Assembly (NCBI GenBank): GCA_964564325.1
Contig: CAZMBD010000092.1
Location: 1 to 8,802 of the forward strand
Source: JAAZMA01 sp964564325
Lineage (GTDB): Bacteria; Bacillota; Clostridia; Tissierellales; Tepidimicrobiaceae
Length of the DNA: 8,802 nt
Direction of reading: 5' to 3'
The notes under the pieces: model-generated
What the model saw: only the letters and a program-made list of their open reading frames with translations
Databases searched by the model: none
Told to the model about the DNA's origin: nothing
Translations under genes and position numbers: made by a program
In this document: piece after piece, positions 1-5,056 of the stretch
Layout of the letters: each line of letters begins with the position of its first letter
Numbering within the stretch: the stretch's first letter is position 1

Positions 1-53
1 TTTACAAGCCCCCACTTCAAAACTCGTTAGAGTTTAAGTGGTGGGTAGTTGAC
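1..53 (+). mobile_element. Right end of an IS200/IS605-family insertion sequence (partial)
   Basis: The sequence folds into a long imperfect hairpin. CCC and CCACTT near positions 10-18 pair with AAGTGG and GGG at 36-44, leaving one bulged T; inside this, AAACTC pairs with GAGTTT around a GTTA loop. It is followed by GTAGTTGAC ending at 53. A subterminal bulged hairpin with a short cleavage motif on its outer side is characteristic of IS200/IS605 elements, which move as single strands using a Y1 transposase and often carry tnpB. The boundary at 53/54 is supported independently: from 54 rightwards the DNA matches a related copy at 1121 onwards, and that match stops at 54. Only this end lies in the window, so no transposase or tnpB is seen. 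The family call rests on structure and remembered similarity. Confidence 0.72.
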
Positions 54-73
54 TATACGGCAGTATAAATTAA
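1..73 (+). ncRNA. Possible 3' end of a TnpB omega RNA with its guide (partial)
   Basis: In tnpB-carrying IS200/IS605 elements the right end forms the 3' scaffold of the omega RNA, and the first 16-20 nt beyond the element act as guide. If this element carries tnpB upstream of the window, the scaffold would end near 53 and the guide would start TATACGGCAG at 54. The hairpin and the precise IS boundary are visible; the presence of tnpB, transcription of this end and the guide length are inferred. Confidence 0.38.
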
Positions 74-165
74 TAACATCATCAGCTTTTATCAAGGTCC
101 CAAAATCATATATTACTGTATCGTCATCGCTTCAACCCTTCTATCCGAAGTTATTTCCAACCTTC
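54..165 (-). pseudogene. Remnant of a paralogue of the 1032-1339 gene, cut by the IS end
   Basis: Positions 54-127 align without gaps to 1121-1194, with roughly 57 of 74 bases identical by hand count. The minus-strand reading gives DTVIYDFGTLIKADDVINLY, against GTVIYDFEPLAKADDVINLH in the related gene. Upstream (about 128-165) only a weak trace is left: PEGW matches KTGW of the relative, and stop codons and a length difference break the frame. Downstream the match ends exactly at the IS200/IS605 end. The remnant lies just after the stop of the 188-aa gene and may once have been its operon partner. It has no usable start and is not expected to make a product. Confidence 0.65.
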
Positions 166-170
166 TGGTC

Positions 171-737
171 TCATTCTATGTGTACCGCCTTATACCCGAA
201 AGCTATATTAAATACTCCTCGATCATAGAACAATGTCCTTATCAACTTTCCTACGTATTCCTGAAATACTCTATCATACTGCAAATTAATATCTGTATTC
301 CAGATGTACCATTGTTCTTCCAAATTATCATATAAACACTCCAAGCGTACTTTAGGATATTCTACTTCTATTTGCCGTATGAAGAATTTTATTAAATCTT
401 CAGCAAATATGACATCGAAATTAAATCTTCCTTGAACTCTGTCTAAGTTATCAATTAGCCAATTGTTGTCAATTTGATCTACAATAGCCAATGCTTCCAT
501 TACCGGGAGACCCGTGAGCACACGAGCAAATAAATAAGGTTTCTCTAAGTTTTCTGTTTCTTCAGCACTTAAGAAGATAAGCTCCTTACTTCCGAACTTT
601 TCCCTGATCACTTTGGCGGCCTCTAATAAAAACTCAGGCATTGATTCGTGGGCCATAACAAGTCTCATAATGGCTTGATTGTCGCCCTGGAGAGTGTACT
701 CTTTTAAAGTCTTTTGAATGAAATTATTTTTCCCCAT
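171..737 (-). CDS. Uncharacterised 188-aa protein with a shared IDNNWLIDNLDR block
   Basis: I do not recognise the family. The ATG at 737 is preceded by GAGGGG with a 6-nt gap, a good ribosome binding site. The protein is predicted soluble and mostly helical in its first half, with an aromatic-rich second half (QWYIWN near residues 142-147) and no signal peptide or membrane segment. Residues about 88-107 (QIDNNWLIDNLDRVQGRFNF) are closely matched by the tail encoded by the damaged gene at 1032-1339: about 53 of 62 bases are identical between 417-478 and 1038-1107 (skipping the 8-bp duplication there). The two loci have therefore exchanged or duplicated a segment. The gene is preceded by nearly 300 bp of non-coding DNA with two candidate promoters and a palindrome, so it is probably transcribed and regulated separately from the genes further right. 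It could be an immunity, anti-defence or regulatory protein, but nothing in the sequence decides this. Confidence 0.8.
   Translation of the reverse strand: MGKNNFIQKTLKEYTLQGDNQAIMRLVMAHESMPEFLLEAAKVIREKFGSKELIFLSAEETENLEKPYLFARVLTGLPVMEALAIVDQIDNNWLIDNLDRVQGRFNFDVIFAEDLIKFFIRQIEVEYPKVRLECLYDNLEEQWYIWNTDINLQYDRVFQEYVGKLIRTLFYDRGVFNIAFGYKAVHIE
417..478 (-). repeat. Segment duplicated at 1038-1107 (about 85% identical)
   Basis: This stretch inside the 188-aa gene matches the 3' end of the 1032-1339 gene, with about 53 of 62 bases identical when one copy of the 8-bp tandem repeat there is ignored. Both encode NNWLIDNLDR followed by a GRF motif. In the other copy the frame ends soon after (GVE, stop), whereas here it continues for about 80 more residues. 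Confidence 0.75.
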
Positions 738-774
738 ATCAAACCCCTCTTTATTTGCTATAGTACTATTCTAT

Positions 775-802
775 ATTATATAACCTTATTGTTGCGGTTA
801 AA
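775..802 (-). promoter_or_regulatory. Candidate promoter P2 for the 188-aa gene
   Basis: Read on the minus strand, TTTAAC (797-802) is a fair -35 and TATAAT (775-780) a perfect -10, separated by 16 nt. Transcription would start near 768 and give a leader of about 30 nt before the ATG at 737. The -35 coincides with a GTTAAA half-site of the adjacent palindrome, which suggests repression or activation at this promoter. Confidence 0.45.
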
Positions 803-806
803 CACT

Positions 807-826
807 GTTAAATACGCGTTTTTAAC
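807..826. promoter_or_regulatory. 20-bp palindrome, probable operator
   Basis: The site reads GTTAAA-T-ACGCGT-T-TTTAAC on the plus strand: nine of ten base pairs are symmetric around the ACGCGT core. Another GTTAAA half-site lies at 797-802, four bases away and on top of the -35 of candidate promoter P2; the outer pair GGTTAAA (796-802) and TTTAACC (821-827) is also an inverted repeat. Size and symmetry fit a dimeric helix-turn-helix regulator. No second copy was noticed in this window, and no regulator gene can be linked to it here. Confidence 0.5.
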
Positions 827-891
827 CTTTGTACTTCCTTTCTTTTTATAGGTACTAACTTTACTTGCCTATCTACAAGGTTTTCTTTCAC
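808..891 (-). CDS. Possible 27-aa leader ORF, perhaps leaderless
   Basis: A GTG at 891 opens 27 codons beginning MKENLVDRQVKLVPIKR, basic and free of odd composition, ending in TAA within the palindrome. The GTG lies where transcription from promoter P1 would begin, so it would be translated without a ribosome binding site. It could be a leader peptide, a remnant of a larger gene's 5' end, or chance. The evidence is weak. Confidence 0.2.
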   Translation of the reverse strand: MKENLVDRQVKLVPIKRKEVQRLKTRI

Positions 892-898
892 TATTATT

Positions 899-927
899 AT
901 AATATCATACTCGCCTTTAGTTGTCAA
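899..927 (-). promoter_or_regulatory. Near-consensus sigma-A promoter P1
   Basis: On the minus strand TTGACA (922-927) is a perfect -35, followed by a 17-nt spacer and TATTAT (899-904) as a one-mismatch -10. The expected start is near 892, giving a leader of about 155 nt before the 188-aa gene; that leader contains the palindrome, promoter P2 and a possible 27-codon ORF. No tRNA, known riboswitch or terminator was recognised in the leader. The rest of the 738-1031 gap is AT-rich and, apart from the plus-strand promoter candidate, shows nothing I can name. Confidence 0.6.
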
Positions 928-977
928 CTGCTTTTTATATTATTTTAAATATCCTTTAAAATTCTTCATTTTATAAT

Positions 978-1006
978 TTGACATAAAAACAATATATAAA
1001 TATACC
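978..1006 (+). promoter_or_regulatory. Candidate plus-strand promoter, divergent to P1
   Basis: TTGACA (978-983) and TATACC (1001-1006) are separated by 17 nt. The -35 is perfect, while the -10 lacks the final T. It points rightwards, opposite to every gene, so a transcript would be antisense to the 1032-1339 gene. No plus-strand coding region follows. In such AT-rich DNA a chance match is quite possible. Confidence 0.3.
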
Positions 1007-1031
1007 TATTGTATCTCTTATAATTCCCTGT

Positions 1032-1339
1032 TTATTCAACACCGAAATCAAATCTCCCTTTAGCTCTGTCTAAATTGTCAATTAGCCAATTAGCCAATTA
1101 TTGTCGATATATTTTTTTAATATATGACAATGCAAATTTATAACATCATCAGCCTTCGCTAAAGGTTCAAAATCATATATTACTGTACCATCATTGATTA
1201 AAATGGTCTCCCAGCCAGTCTTTTCCGTTCCCATCACATCATATTTTCTATATACGCTTGACATTTCTAATTTTTCTGTAATATAGGTTTTTATTCTAGT
1301 TGGCAAAAAATTAGTTTTAGCGTGTTCCTTATAGTTCAT
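1032..1339 (-). pseudogene. Small gene frameshifted by an 8-bp tandem duplication
   Basis: The ATG at 1339 follows AAGGAG with a 5-nt gap, so the start is intact. The present frame gives 85 aa ending KKYIDNNWLIG at 1082. A duplicated TAGCCAAT unit (1083-1098) is responsible: removing one copy extends the frame to NNWLIDNLDRAKGRFDFGVE and a stop at 1032, about 100 aa in all, and this tail matches the 188-aa protein (residues 90-107). A second relative survives as the remnant at 54-165. The family is not recognised; the central part (INDGTVIYDFEPLAKADDVI) looks like a small beta-rich domain. The truncated 85-aa product may still be made, since only the last 15 or so residues are lost. Confidence 0.65.
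1083..1098. repeat. Tandem 8-bp duplication causing a frameshift
   Basis: TAGCCAAT occurs twice in a row. The homologous site near 462 in the 188-aa gene has a single copy, so the second copy is the derived state. Eight bases is not a multiple of three, so it shifts the frame of the 1032-1339 gene and creates the early stop at 1082. Confidence 0.85.
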
Positions 1340-1362
1340 TACTTCTCCTTCCTAATTAAAAA

Positions 1363-1557
1363 TTACTTATCGATAAAAATAAATACTTTGTTTAATTTTT
1401 TCATCGCATTACCTGTAAAATGAAAGACAATTCCTTTATCATCAATTATATCTACTTGATTTTCTGTTATTAAAGAACAGTTATAAGACATACCTTTTCT
1501 CCAGTTAATATAATGATATTCAGGATACTTTAAATTATCCATTGCTATTGCCTTCAA
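1363..1557 (-). CDS. Small uncharacterised protein, 64 aa
   Basis: The start is TTG at 1557, fixed by AAAAGGAG eight bases upstream; the first ATG, five codons in, has no such site. The 64-residue protein has no signal peptide, membrane segment or known motif. Its second half (VDIIDDKGIVFHFTG) loosely resembles the LINDGTVIYDFEP stretch of the next gene downstream, so the two could be distant relatives, but the match is too short to rely on. It lies 23 nt upstream of the 1032-1339 gene and 41 nt downstream of the metallopeptidase gene, in a probable operon. Confidence 0.68.
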   Translation of the reverse strand: MKAIAMDNLKYPEYHYINWRKGMSYNCSLITENQVDIIDDKGIVFHFTGNAMKKLNKVFIFIDK

Positions 1558-1598
1558 TTTGATATCTCCTTTTAATTAAATTTTGCAAAAATAGCTTC

Positions 1599-2330
1599 TT
1601 AAATTAAAATATCTTCATTTAATTTATTATTTTCTTCTTTTTGTAATATTAACTTTTTTATAAGTTGTTCTACATCTGGTGTCATATAAGGCCCAACATA
1701 TCTATAAGTCCCCCAATGCCCTGTTAGTTTTTCAAAAACTTGCTTTGTATCTTCTGCAAACCACTCTGTTATTCTTTCTTCCCAAGATAAAGTGATTTGC
1801 TCGCTATACGACAAGCCTTTATTTATATTGTATTTCTTCATTATAATATACCTCTTACCATTATTATTTACTTTTTGCCAATCACAATTAAAATTGTTTA
1901 TATATTTTCTACTTACTAAATGCCCTAATTCATGGTATAATGTCAATTTTAAATTTGACCCCATAGCTATACTAATTTGAGATATAAGGTCTCCTTCCAT
2001 GTTCCAATACGCCCCAAACAAGCCCGCCGCTTGATACTCTCTTCCATCTTCCCAAACAATGGCATCTATGGGATAAATTATTATTGTTAAATTATCGAAT
2101 AATTCATCTTTAACGCCTATCAATTTTAATTTTTCTATTTCTTTATATATTTTTTGTATAAATTTTTGCTCTTCTTCTTTTGAATACTTTATTTCGCTTT
2201 TATTTATTTGATCTCTAACAGATATTATTTTAATATCATTTGCTAATGTTATTGGCGTTATAATTATTAACGATAATATTGTAAATGCAGTAATAATTAT
2301 TGCTTTAATTGATTTTTTATGTATAACAAT
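1599..2330 (-). CDS. Secreted zinc metallopeptidase (HELGH) with an abnormal start
   Basis: The motif YHELGHLV is a classic HExxH zinc site, and WEERITEWFAED about 50 residues later supplies a likely third glutamate ligand, as in gluzincin-type peptidases. The first ordinary start in frame is TTG at 2123 (174 aa), but it has no ribosome binding site. The open frame continues back to a stop at 2342 and encodes HKKSIKAIIITAFTILS followed by LIIITPITLAND, a textbook signal peptide with likely cleavage after ITLA. AAAGGAG lies just upstream at about 2335-2341. In frame, only ATT (2330), GTT (2327) or ATA (2324) could start it. A TTG at 2329 is out of frame but would be correct if the A6 run at 2313-2318 had one more A. 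The mature protein would be about 210 aa and act outside the cell or in the envelope. A non-canonical start, a phase-variable tract, or an inactive gene are all possible. The substrate is unknown. Confidence 0.75.
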   Translation of the reverse strand: MVIHKKSIKAIIITAFTILSLIIITPITLANDIKIISVRDQINKSEIKYSKEEEQKFIQKIYKEIEKLKLIGVKDELFDNLTIIIYPIDAIVWEDGREYQAAGLFGAYWNMEGDLISQISIAMGSNLKLTLYHELGHLVSRKYINNFNCDWQKVNNNGKRYIIMKKYNINKGLSYSEQITLSWEERITEWFAEDTKQVFEKLTGHWGTYRYVGPYMTPDVEQLIKKLILQKEENNKLNEDILI

Positions 2331-2342
2331 ATCTCTCCTTTA

Positions 2343-2549
2343 TTATCTTACATTAATTTCGTATAAAAAATCTAATGCATAATCAAACTCTCTTATTTCA
2401 ATGTGTTGTGTATTTTTTTTACATTTTATACAATACACATCTTTAATATGCCCTTTTTCTCTTTGTCTTTTTACTCTAGGCAAAGGAAAATTTGTGCCGC
2501 ACTTCAAACAAATAAAATCTGATTTTTTAAAGTTTTTCATGTTTCTCAT
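2343..2549 (-). CDS. Small zinc-ribbon protein, 68 aa
   Basis: Two CxxC pairs (C14/C17 and C40/C43) are separated by a basic stretch with PRVKRQREKGH, followed by HIEIRE. This pattern is typical of short zinc-ribbon proteins found in Gram-positive phages and mobile elements; zinc structures the fold and a nucleic-acid or protein partner is likely but unknown. The ATG at 2549 has AAAGGA nine bases upstream; a second ATG three codons in is less well placed. The stop lies about 2 nt from the open frame of the metallopeptidase gene, so the two are probably co-transcribed. Confidence 0.78.
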   Translation of the reverse strand: MRNMKNFKKSDFICLKCGTNFPLPRVKRQREKGHIKDVYCIKCKKNTQHIEIREFDYALDFLYEINVR

Positions 2550-2624
2550 TTATATTCATCCTTTATAAATATCCATAAACCATGTGCTCATAGTAAAATT
2601 CTGTTATTGGCTTATTTTTATGTT

Positions 2625-2849
2625 TTATTTGTAAAATAAAACATAATGTCGATCAGATATTTTCTTGCTGTTAATATTTTTATTATAATATATATGCCTG
2701 TTAAATGGCATATATATTTTTTTATTAATACATTTTTTATCTTCATCTATAATTGATTTTATAAATACTTCCTGCCCCAAAAACAATCGAAAATCCTGTC
2801 TTTGTTTATTAGTTAATTTATTAGGAATTTTGCTTACAATAATTGCCAT
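2625..2849 (-). CDS. Small uncharacterised basic protein, possibly truncated
   Basis: I choose ATG at 2849 rather than 2855: the sequence AAGGTGAT leaves only two bases before the first but eight before the second. The product is 74 aa, lysine- and asparagine-rich, without a known motif. After the present stop, another frame continues with PITEFYYEHMVYGYL to a stop at 2563. Adding one A to the AAA at the end of the current frame joins the two and gives about 95 aa, and that stop overlaps the ribosome binding site of the next gene, the spacing usual in this operon. The gene may therefore have lost its tail by a one-base deletion. Function unknown. Confidence 0.6.
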   Translation of the reverse strand: MAIIVSKIPNKLTNKQRQDFRLFLGQEVFIKSIIDEDKKCINKKIYMPFNRHIYYNKNINSKKISDRHYVLFYK

Positions 2850-2883
2850 AAACATATCACCTTATTATCCTATCTCGTGTCTC

Positions 2884-2985
2884 TTATACTTCTAAACTAT
2901 CTAAATGCTCTAATATTCCTATCGCTATAAGCACTATAGCCATTACTACGGCTATACCGCTTAATGTAAATATAACCCCTTCCAT
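2884..2985 (-). CDS. 33-aa single-span membrane protein
   Basis: ATG at 2985 opens 33 codons: residues 1-3 are polar, about 4-25 (VIFTLSGIAVVMAIVLIAIG) form one hydrophobic helix, and the end (EHLDSLEV) is acidic. AGAGG nine bases upstream is a plausible ribosome binding site. It lies 24 nt after the 448-aa gene and 34 nt before the 74-aa gene, filling what would otherwise be a hole in a tightly packed operon. Small single-helix proteins of mobile elements can modulate membrane complexes or act as toxins, but nothing here identifies a role. Confidence 0.6.
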   Translation of the reverse strand: MEGVIFTLSGIAVVMAIVLIAIGILEHLDSLEV

Positions 2986-3009
2986 TATATATAACCTCTT
3001 TCTCTTTCT

Positions 3010-4356
3010 TTATTCGCCAGTACCCTTTTTATATACTGTCTTTTTATGAGCCCTAACAAAAGTTTCTCCTTCTTTAAGTATATACCCCATTTCTCTCGCT
3101 CTTTGCCTTGCTTCTTCTGACGCTTCCCTTCCTTCTGGCAGTTTCCTTATGAACGGCTTAATGTCTGACCATCTCTTTACATATTCATCCCTCTTAAACC
3201 TTGTCGTTCTACTTTTTTTCTGCGTACCCCTATATGTTTCTGGTAATATAAACTCTACTATTGGCTGTTCTTGATATAGCTCTTTATCTTTTCCTACAAC
3301 ATGTAATGCTATTGCTTTTTTCTTTGTTATATCTACATCGCATGTCATATGCCAATAATTTTCTAATATAAAGTTCTCTAATCTTTGCGATGTTGCTATA
3401 TCTTCAGGGGTCGCCCCAAACCAGCTAGTGTAAAAAGTCTTATATTTAGTATCATAAAACCCTGACGAGCATGTGCCGTCTCTAAATGTTATCTTAAATA
3501 GCAACACCGGGCTCAAATCATCGTATATAAACCTCTCTTTGTATAGTACCCGCTCTATCCCAACTATGTTCTCATACCTGCCTTCCACCCCTCCAAACGG
3601 TAGCATATTATTCCTATTATTTAATTGTTCTTTGTAATATTTAGTAGATCTAAATTCTCTTGTTATGTATCTTATTCCCCTCGAAGGCATATAGTAATTA
3701 TCGCTGAATATGTCTCTAGTACTCTCGTCAATTAAGGGAGCCATTTGAAATATAGTATTGGTTAATCTTCTGTCGTCATCTATAAGTATCAGTGCTTCTT
3801 TTGGTGACTTAATGTCGTATCCATATTCTTTACATAGCCTGGGTATTTTCTTAATATACTTCTTGTTCTTCTTGTATCGTATTTCCCACTCATATATTGG
3901 ATATTCAAGATACGGGTAAGGCTCATCTGTAATATACAACTCACTTTGAGAACTAATTCCATATATTAATTTTTGTAAGGGTGATAAGTGTGAATATAAC
4001 TGTATTAATAAATTTTGATAGGCCGATACTACATTCCACGATATATCTTTTTGTATCAATATGTTAAATATAAATAAACTGAACTCAAAGTATTCCTGGT
4101 ATAACTTATTATCTTTTATAAATTTCGCTGTATCCTCGAAAAAATCATAAAGGCCGTCCGTGAATCTCTCGAAGTCTACCTGGCATAATACTAATTGATA
4201 CTCCATCCGCTTTAACAATTCTTCAGCAAACGAATTTTTAGTTTTTACGAATAGTTCTGTTATCAAATCTTCTGGCTCTATATCGCCTAAATGATGCTTT
4301 ACACCAAACACAGTACCCTCTACCCTATTCTTCTTAACTACTAAATCACTTATCAT
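3010..4356 (-). CDS. Large uncharacterised protein, 448 aa
   Basis: I do not recognise the family. The ATG at 4356 follows GGAGG with a 5-nt gap. A TTG at 4368 is in frame, but the GGAGG lies within its first codons, so it is unlikely. The protein has no signal peptide or membrane segment. Roughly residues 1-160 are helical and hydrophobic-amphipathic; the middle is rich in Tyr, Arg and Asp (residues 180-270); about 265-355 look beta-rich (SPVLLFKITFRDGTCSSGFY, then WFGATPEDIATSQRLENFIL). The last 45 residues are strongly basic and contain RKLPEGREASEEARQRAREM followed by a TFVRAH motif, a layout I associate with phage or plasmid proteins having a tail that binds nucleic acid or a partner, though I cannot name it. 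It is the longest gene of the accessory block. A structural or DNA-processing role are both open. Confidence 0.8.
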   Translation of the reverse strand: MISDLVVKKNRVEGTVFGVKHHLGDIEPEDLITELFVKTKNSFAEELLKRMEYQLVLCQVDFERFTDGLYDFFEDTAKFIKDNKLYQEYFEFSLFIFNILIQKDISWNVVSAYQNLLIQLYSHLSPLQKLIYGISSQSELYITDEPYPYLEYPIYEWEIRYKKNKKYIKKIPRLCKEYGYDIKSPKEALILIDDDRRLTNTIFQMAPLIDESTRDIFSDNYYMPSRGIRYITREFRSTKYYKEQLNNRNNMLPFGGVEGRYENIVGIERVLYKERFIYDDLSPVLLFKITFRDGTCSSGFYDTKYKTFYTSWFGATPEDIATSQRLENFILENYWHMTCDVDITKKKAIALHVVGKDKELYQEQPIVEFILPETYRGTQKKSRTTRFKRDEYVKRWSDIKPFIRKLPEGREASEEARQRAREMGYILKEGETFVRAHKKTVYKKGTGE

Positions 4357-4385
4357 TTTACCCTCCAAGTACTTTTACTATTATA

Positions 4386-4563
4386 TCACCTAATCTTCTT
4401 AGCACCCTCCGGCATTTCTATTAATACTCTGCCCCACCTGTATTGATTTTTATTAAGCGTCTAATGCCACGCTGTAAATATAGTATAATATCTTCTTCGT
4501 CTATTAGCAAGCCGTCCTGATATAAGTCTAATATTCCAACTTTCCTTTGATTTTAATGGTAAT
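4386..4563 (-). pseudogene. Small gene broken by two frameshifts
   Basis: No long frame exists here, yet three frames in succession read like one protein: ITIKIKGKL, then GILDLYQDGLLIDEEDIILY followed by LQRGIRRLIK, then NQYRWGRVLIEMPEGAKKIR and a TGA at 4386. Adding one A at each of two A-runs (AAA in the first join, AAAAA in the second) fuses them into about 55 residues. The stop would sit 29 nt before the next start, normal for this operon. The start is unclear: ATT at 4563 or 4557 occurs where an ATG would be expected, downstream of AAAAGGA. The family is not recognised. Confidence 0.5.
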
Positions 4564-4586
4564 CTTGTCCTTTTCTTGTGTTTATT

Positions 4587-4775
4587 TTAAATAAAATATA
4601 CAATTATCTTGCTATCGCAATTAGGGCATTTATACCAATACTCCTCATAGCCGTCCTGGATATCTATAGAATGATATATTTTTTCTATTTTATCTTTGTT
4701 AACCTTTGTTTGGCAATTATCGCATATAAACACGTAGGGATTGCTACCACACCGAAATATATTTTGATGCGTCAA
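4587..4775 (-). CDS. Small zinc-ribbon protein, 62 aa
   Basis: CDNC (C18/C21) and CPNC (C50/C53) pairs frame a 28-residue insert, a zinc-ribbon or rubredoxin-like knuckle. The end (SKIIVYFI) would be a beta strand. The start is TTG at 4775, set by AAAGGAG seven bases upstream; no ATG is available nearby. It follows the 73-aa Cys-rich gene by 33 nt. A role in binding nucleic acid or another protein is likely for the fold but cannot be specified. Confidence 0.72.
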   Translation of the reverse strand: MTHQNIFRCGSNPYVFICDNCQTKVNKDKIEKIYHSIDIQDGYEEYWYKCPNCDSKIIVYFI

Positions 4776-4808
4776 AATGATACTCCTTTCTAAAATTAAT
4801 TATAATCT

Positions 4809-5030
4809 TCATGTCTTTATTATAAAATTTTTTCCCATTCCATGACCACAACAAGCACTTTTAGTATTAGGAATATGTCCTAAACATGCGTCATATCCTT
4901 CTGTAGTTGGATATTCCCCACATTTAGGACAAGGCCGTATTTTATTAATAGGCACTCCATCTATATAAAGCCATTCTTTCTTATTTTTGGAATAAAATAT
5001 TAAATTTCCATAATAATAAGATGTTATCAT
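4809..5030 (-). CDS. Cys-rich phage-type protein with CPKCG...DACLG...ACCGHG motif
   Basis: The 73-aa product has C34 and C37 (CPKCGEYPTTEGYDACLG, with C49) and then C60, C61 and H63 (KSACCGHG). The order CPxCG, PT, G(Y/H)D, CLG, ACCGHG is one I know from small proteins of Gram-positive phages; its function is not established. Four or more Cys/His ligands suggest a bound zinc. The ATG at 5030 has GAGGT five bases upstream. It lies 26 nt after the 168-aa gene and is part of the same run. Confidence 0.75.
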   Translation of the reverse strand: MITSYYYGNLIFYSKNKKEWLYIDGVPINKIRPCPKCGEYPTTEGYDACLGHIPNTKSACCGHGMGKNFIIKT

Positions 5031-5056
5031 AATTTACCTCTTTATTTAATCACTCT

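Noticed and set aside
1..53. Hairpin read as a simple rho-independent terminator
   Set aside because: No T-run follows the stem, it carries the bulged-T layout of IS200/IS605 ends, and homology to a related gene breaks exactly at its edge.
943..984. Minus-strand 14-codon ORF (MSNYKMKNFKGYLK)
   Set aside because: It has no ribosome binding site and is very short in AT-rich DNA; a chance frame is the simplest reading.
1792..1980. Plus-strand open frame of 62 codons
   Set aside because: It lies wholly inside the metallopeptidase gene on the other strand and has the composition of an antisense shadow.
4578..4793. Plus-strand open frame resembling a hydrophobic protein
   Set aside because: It mirrors the zinc-ribbon gene at 4587-4775, which has paired CxxC motifs and a proper ribosome binding site.
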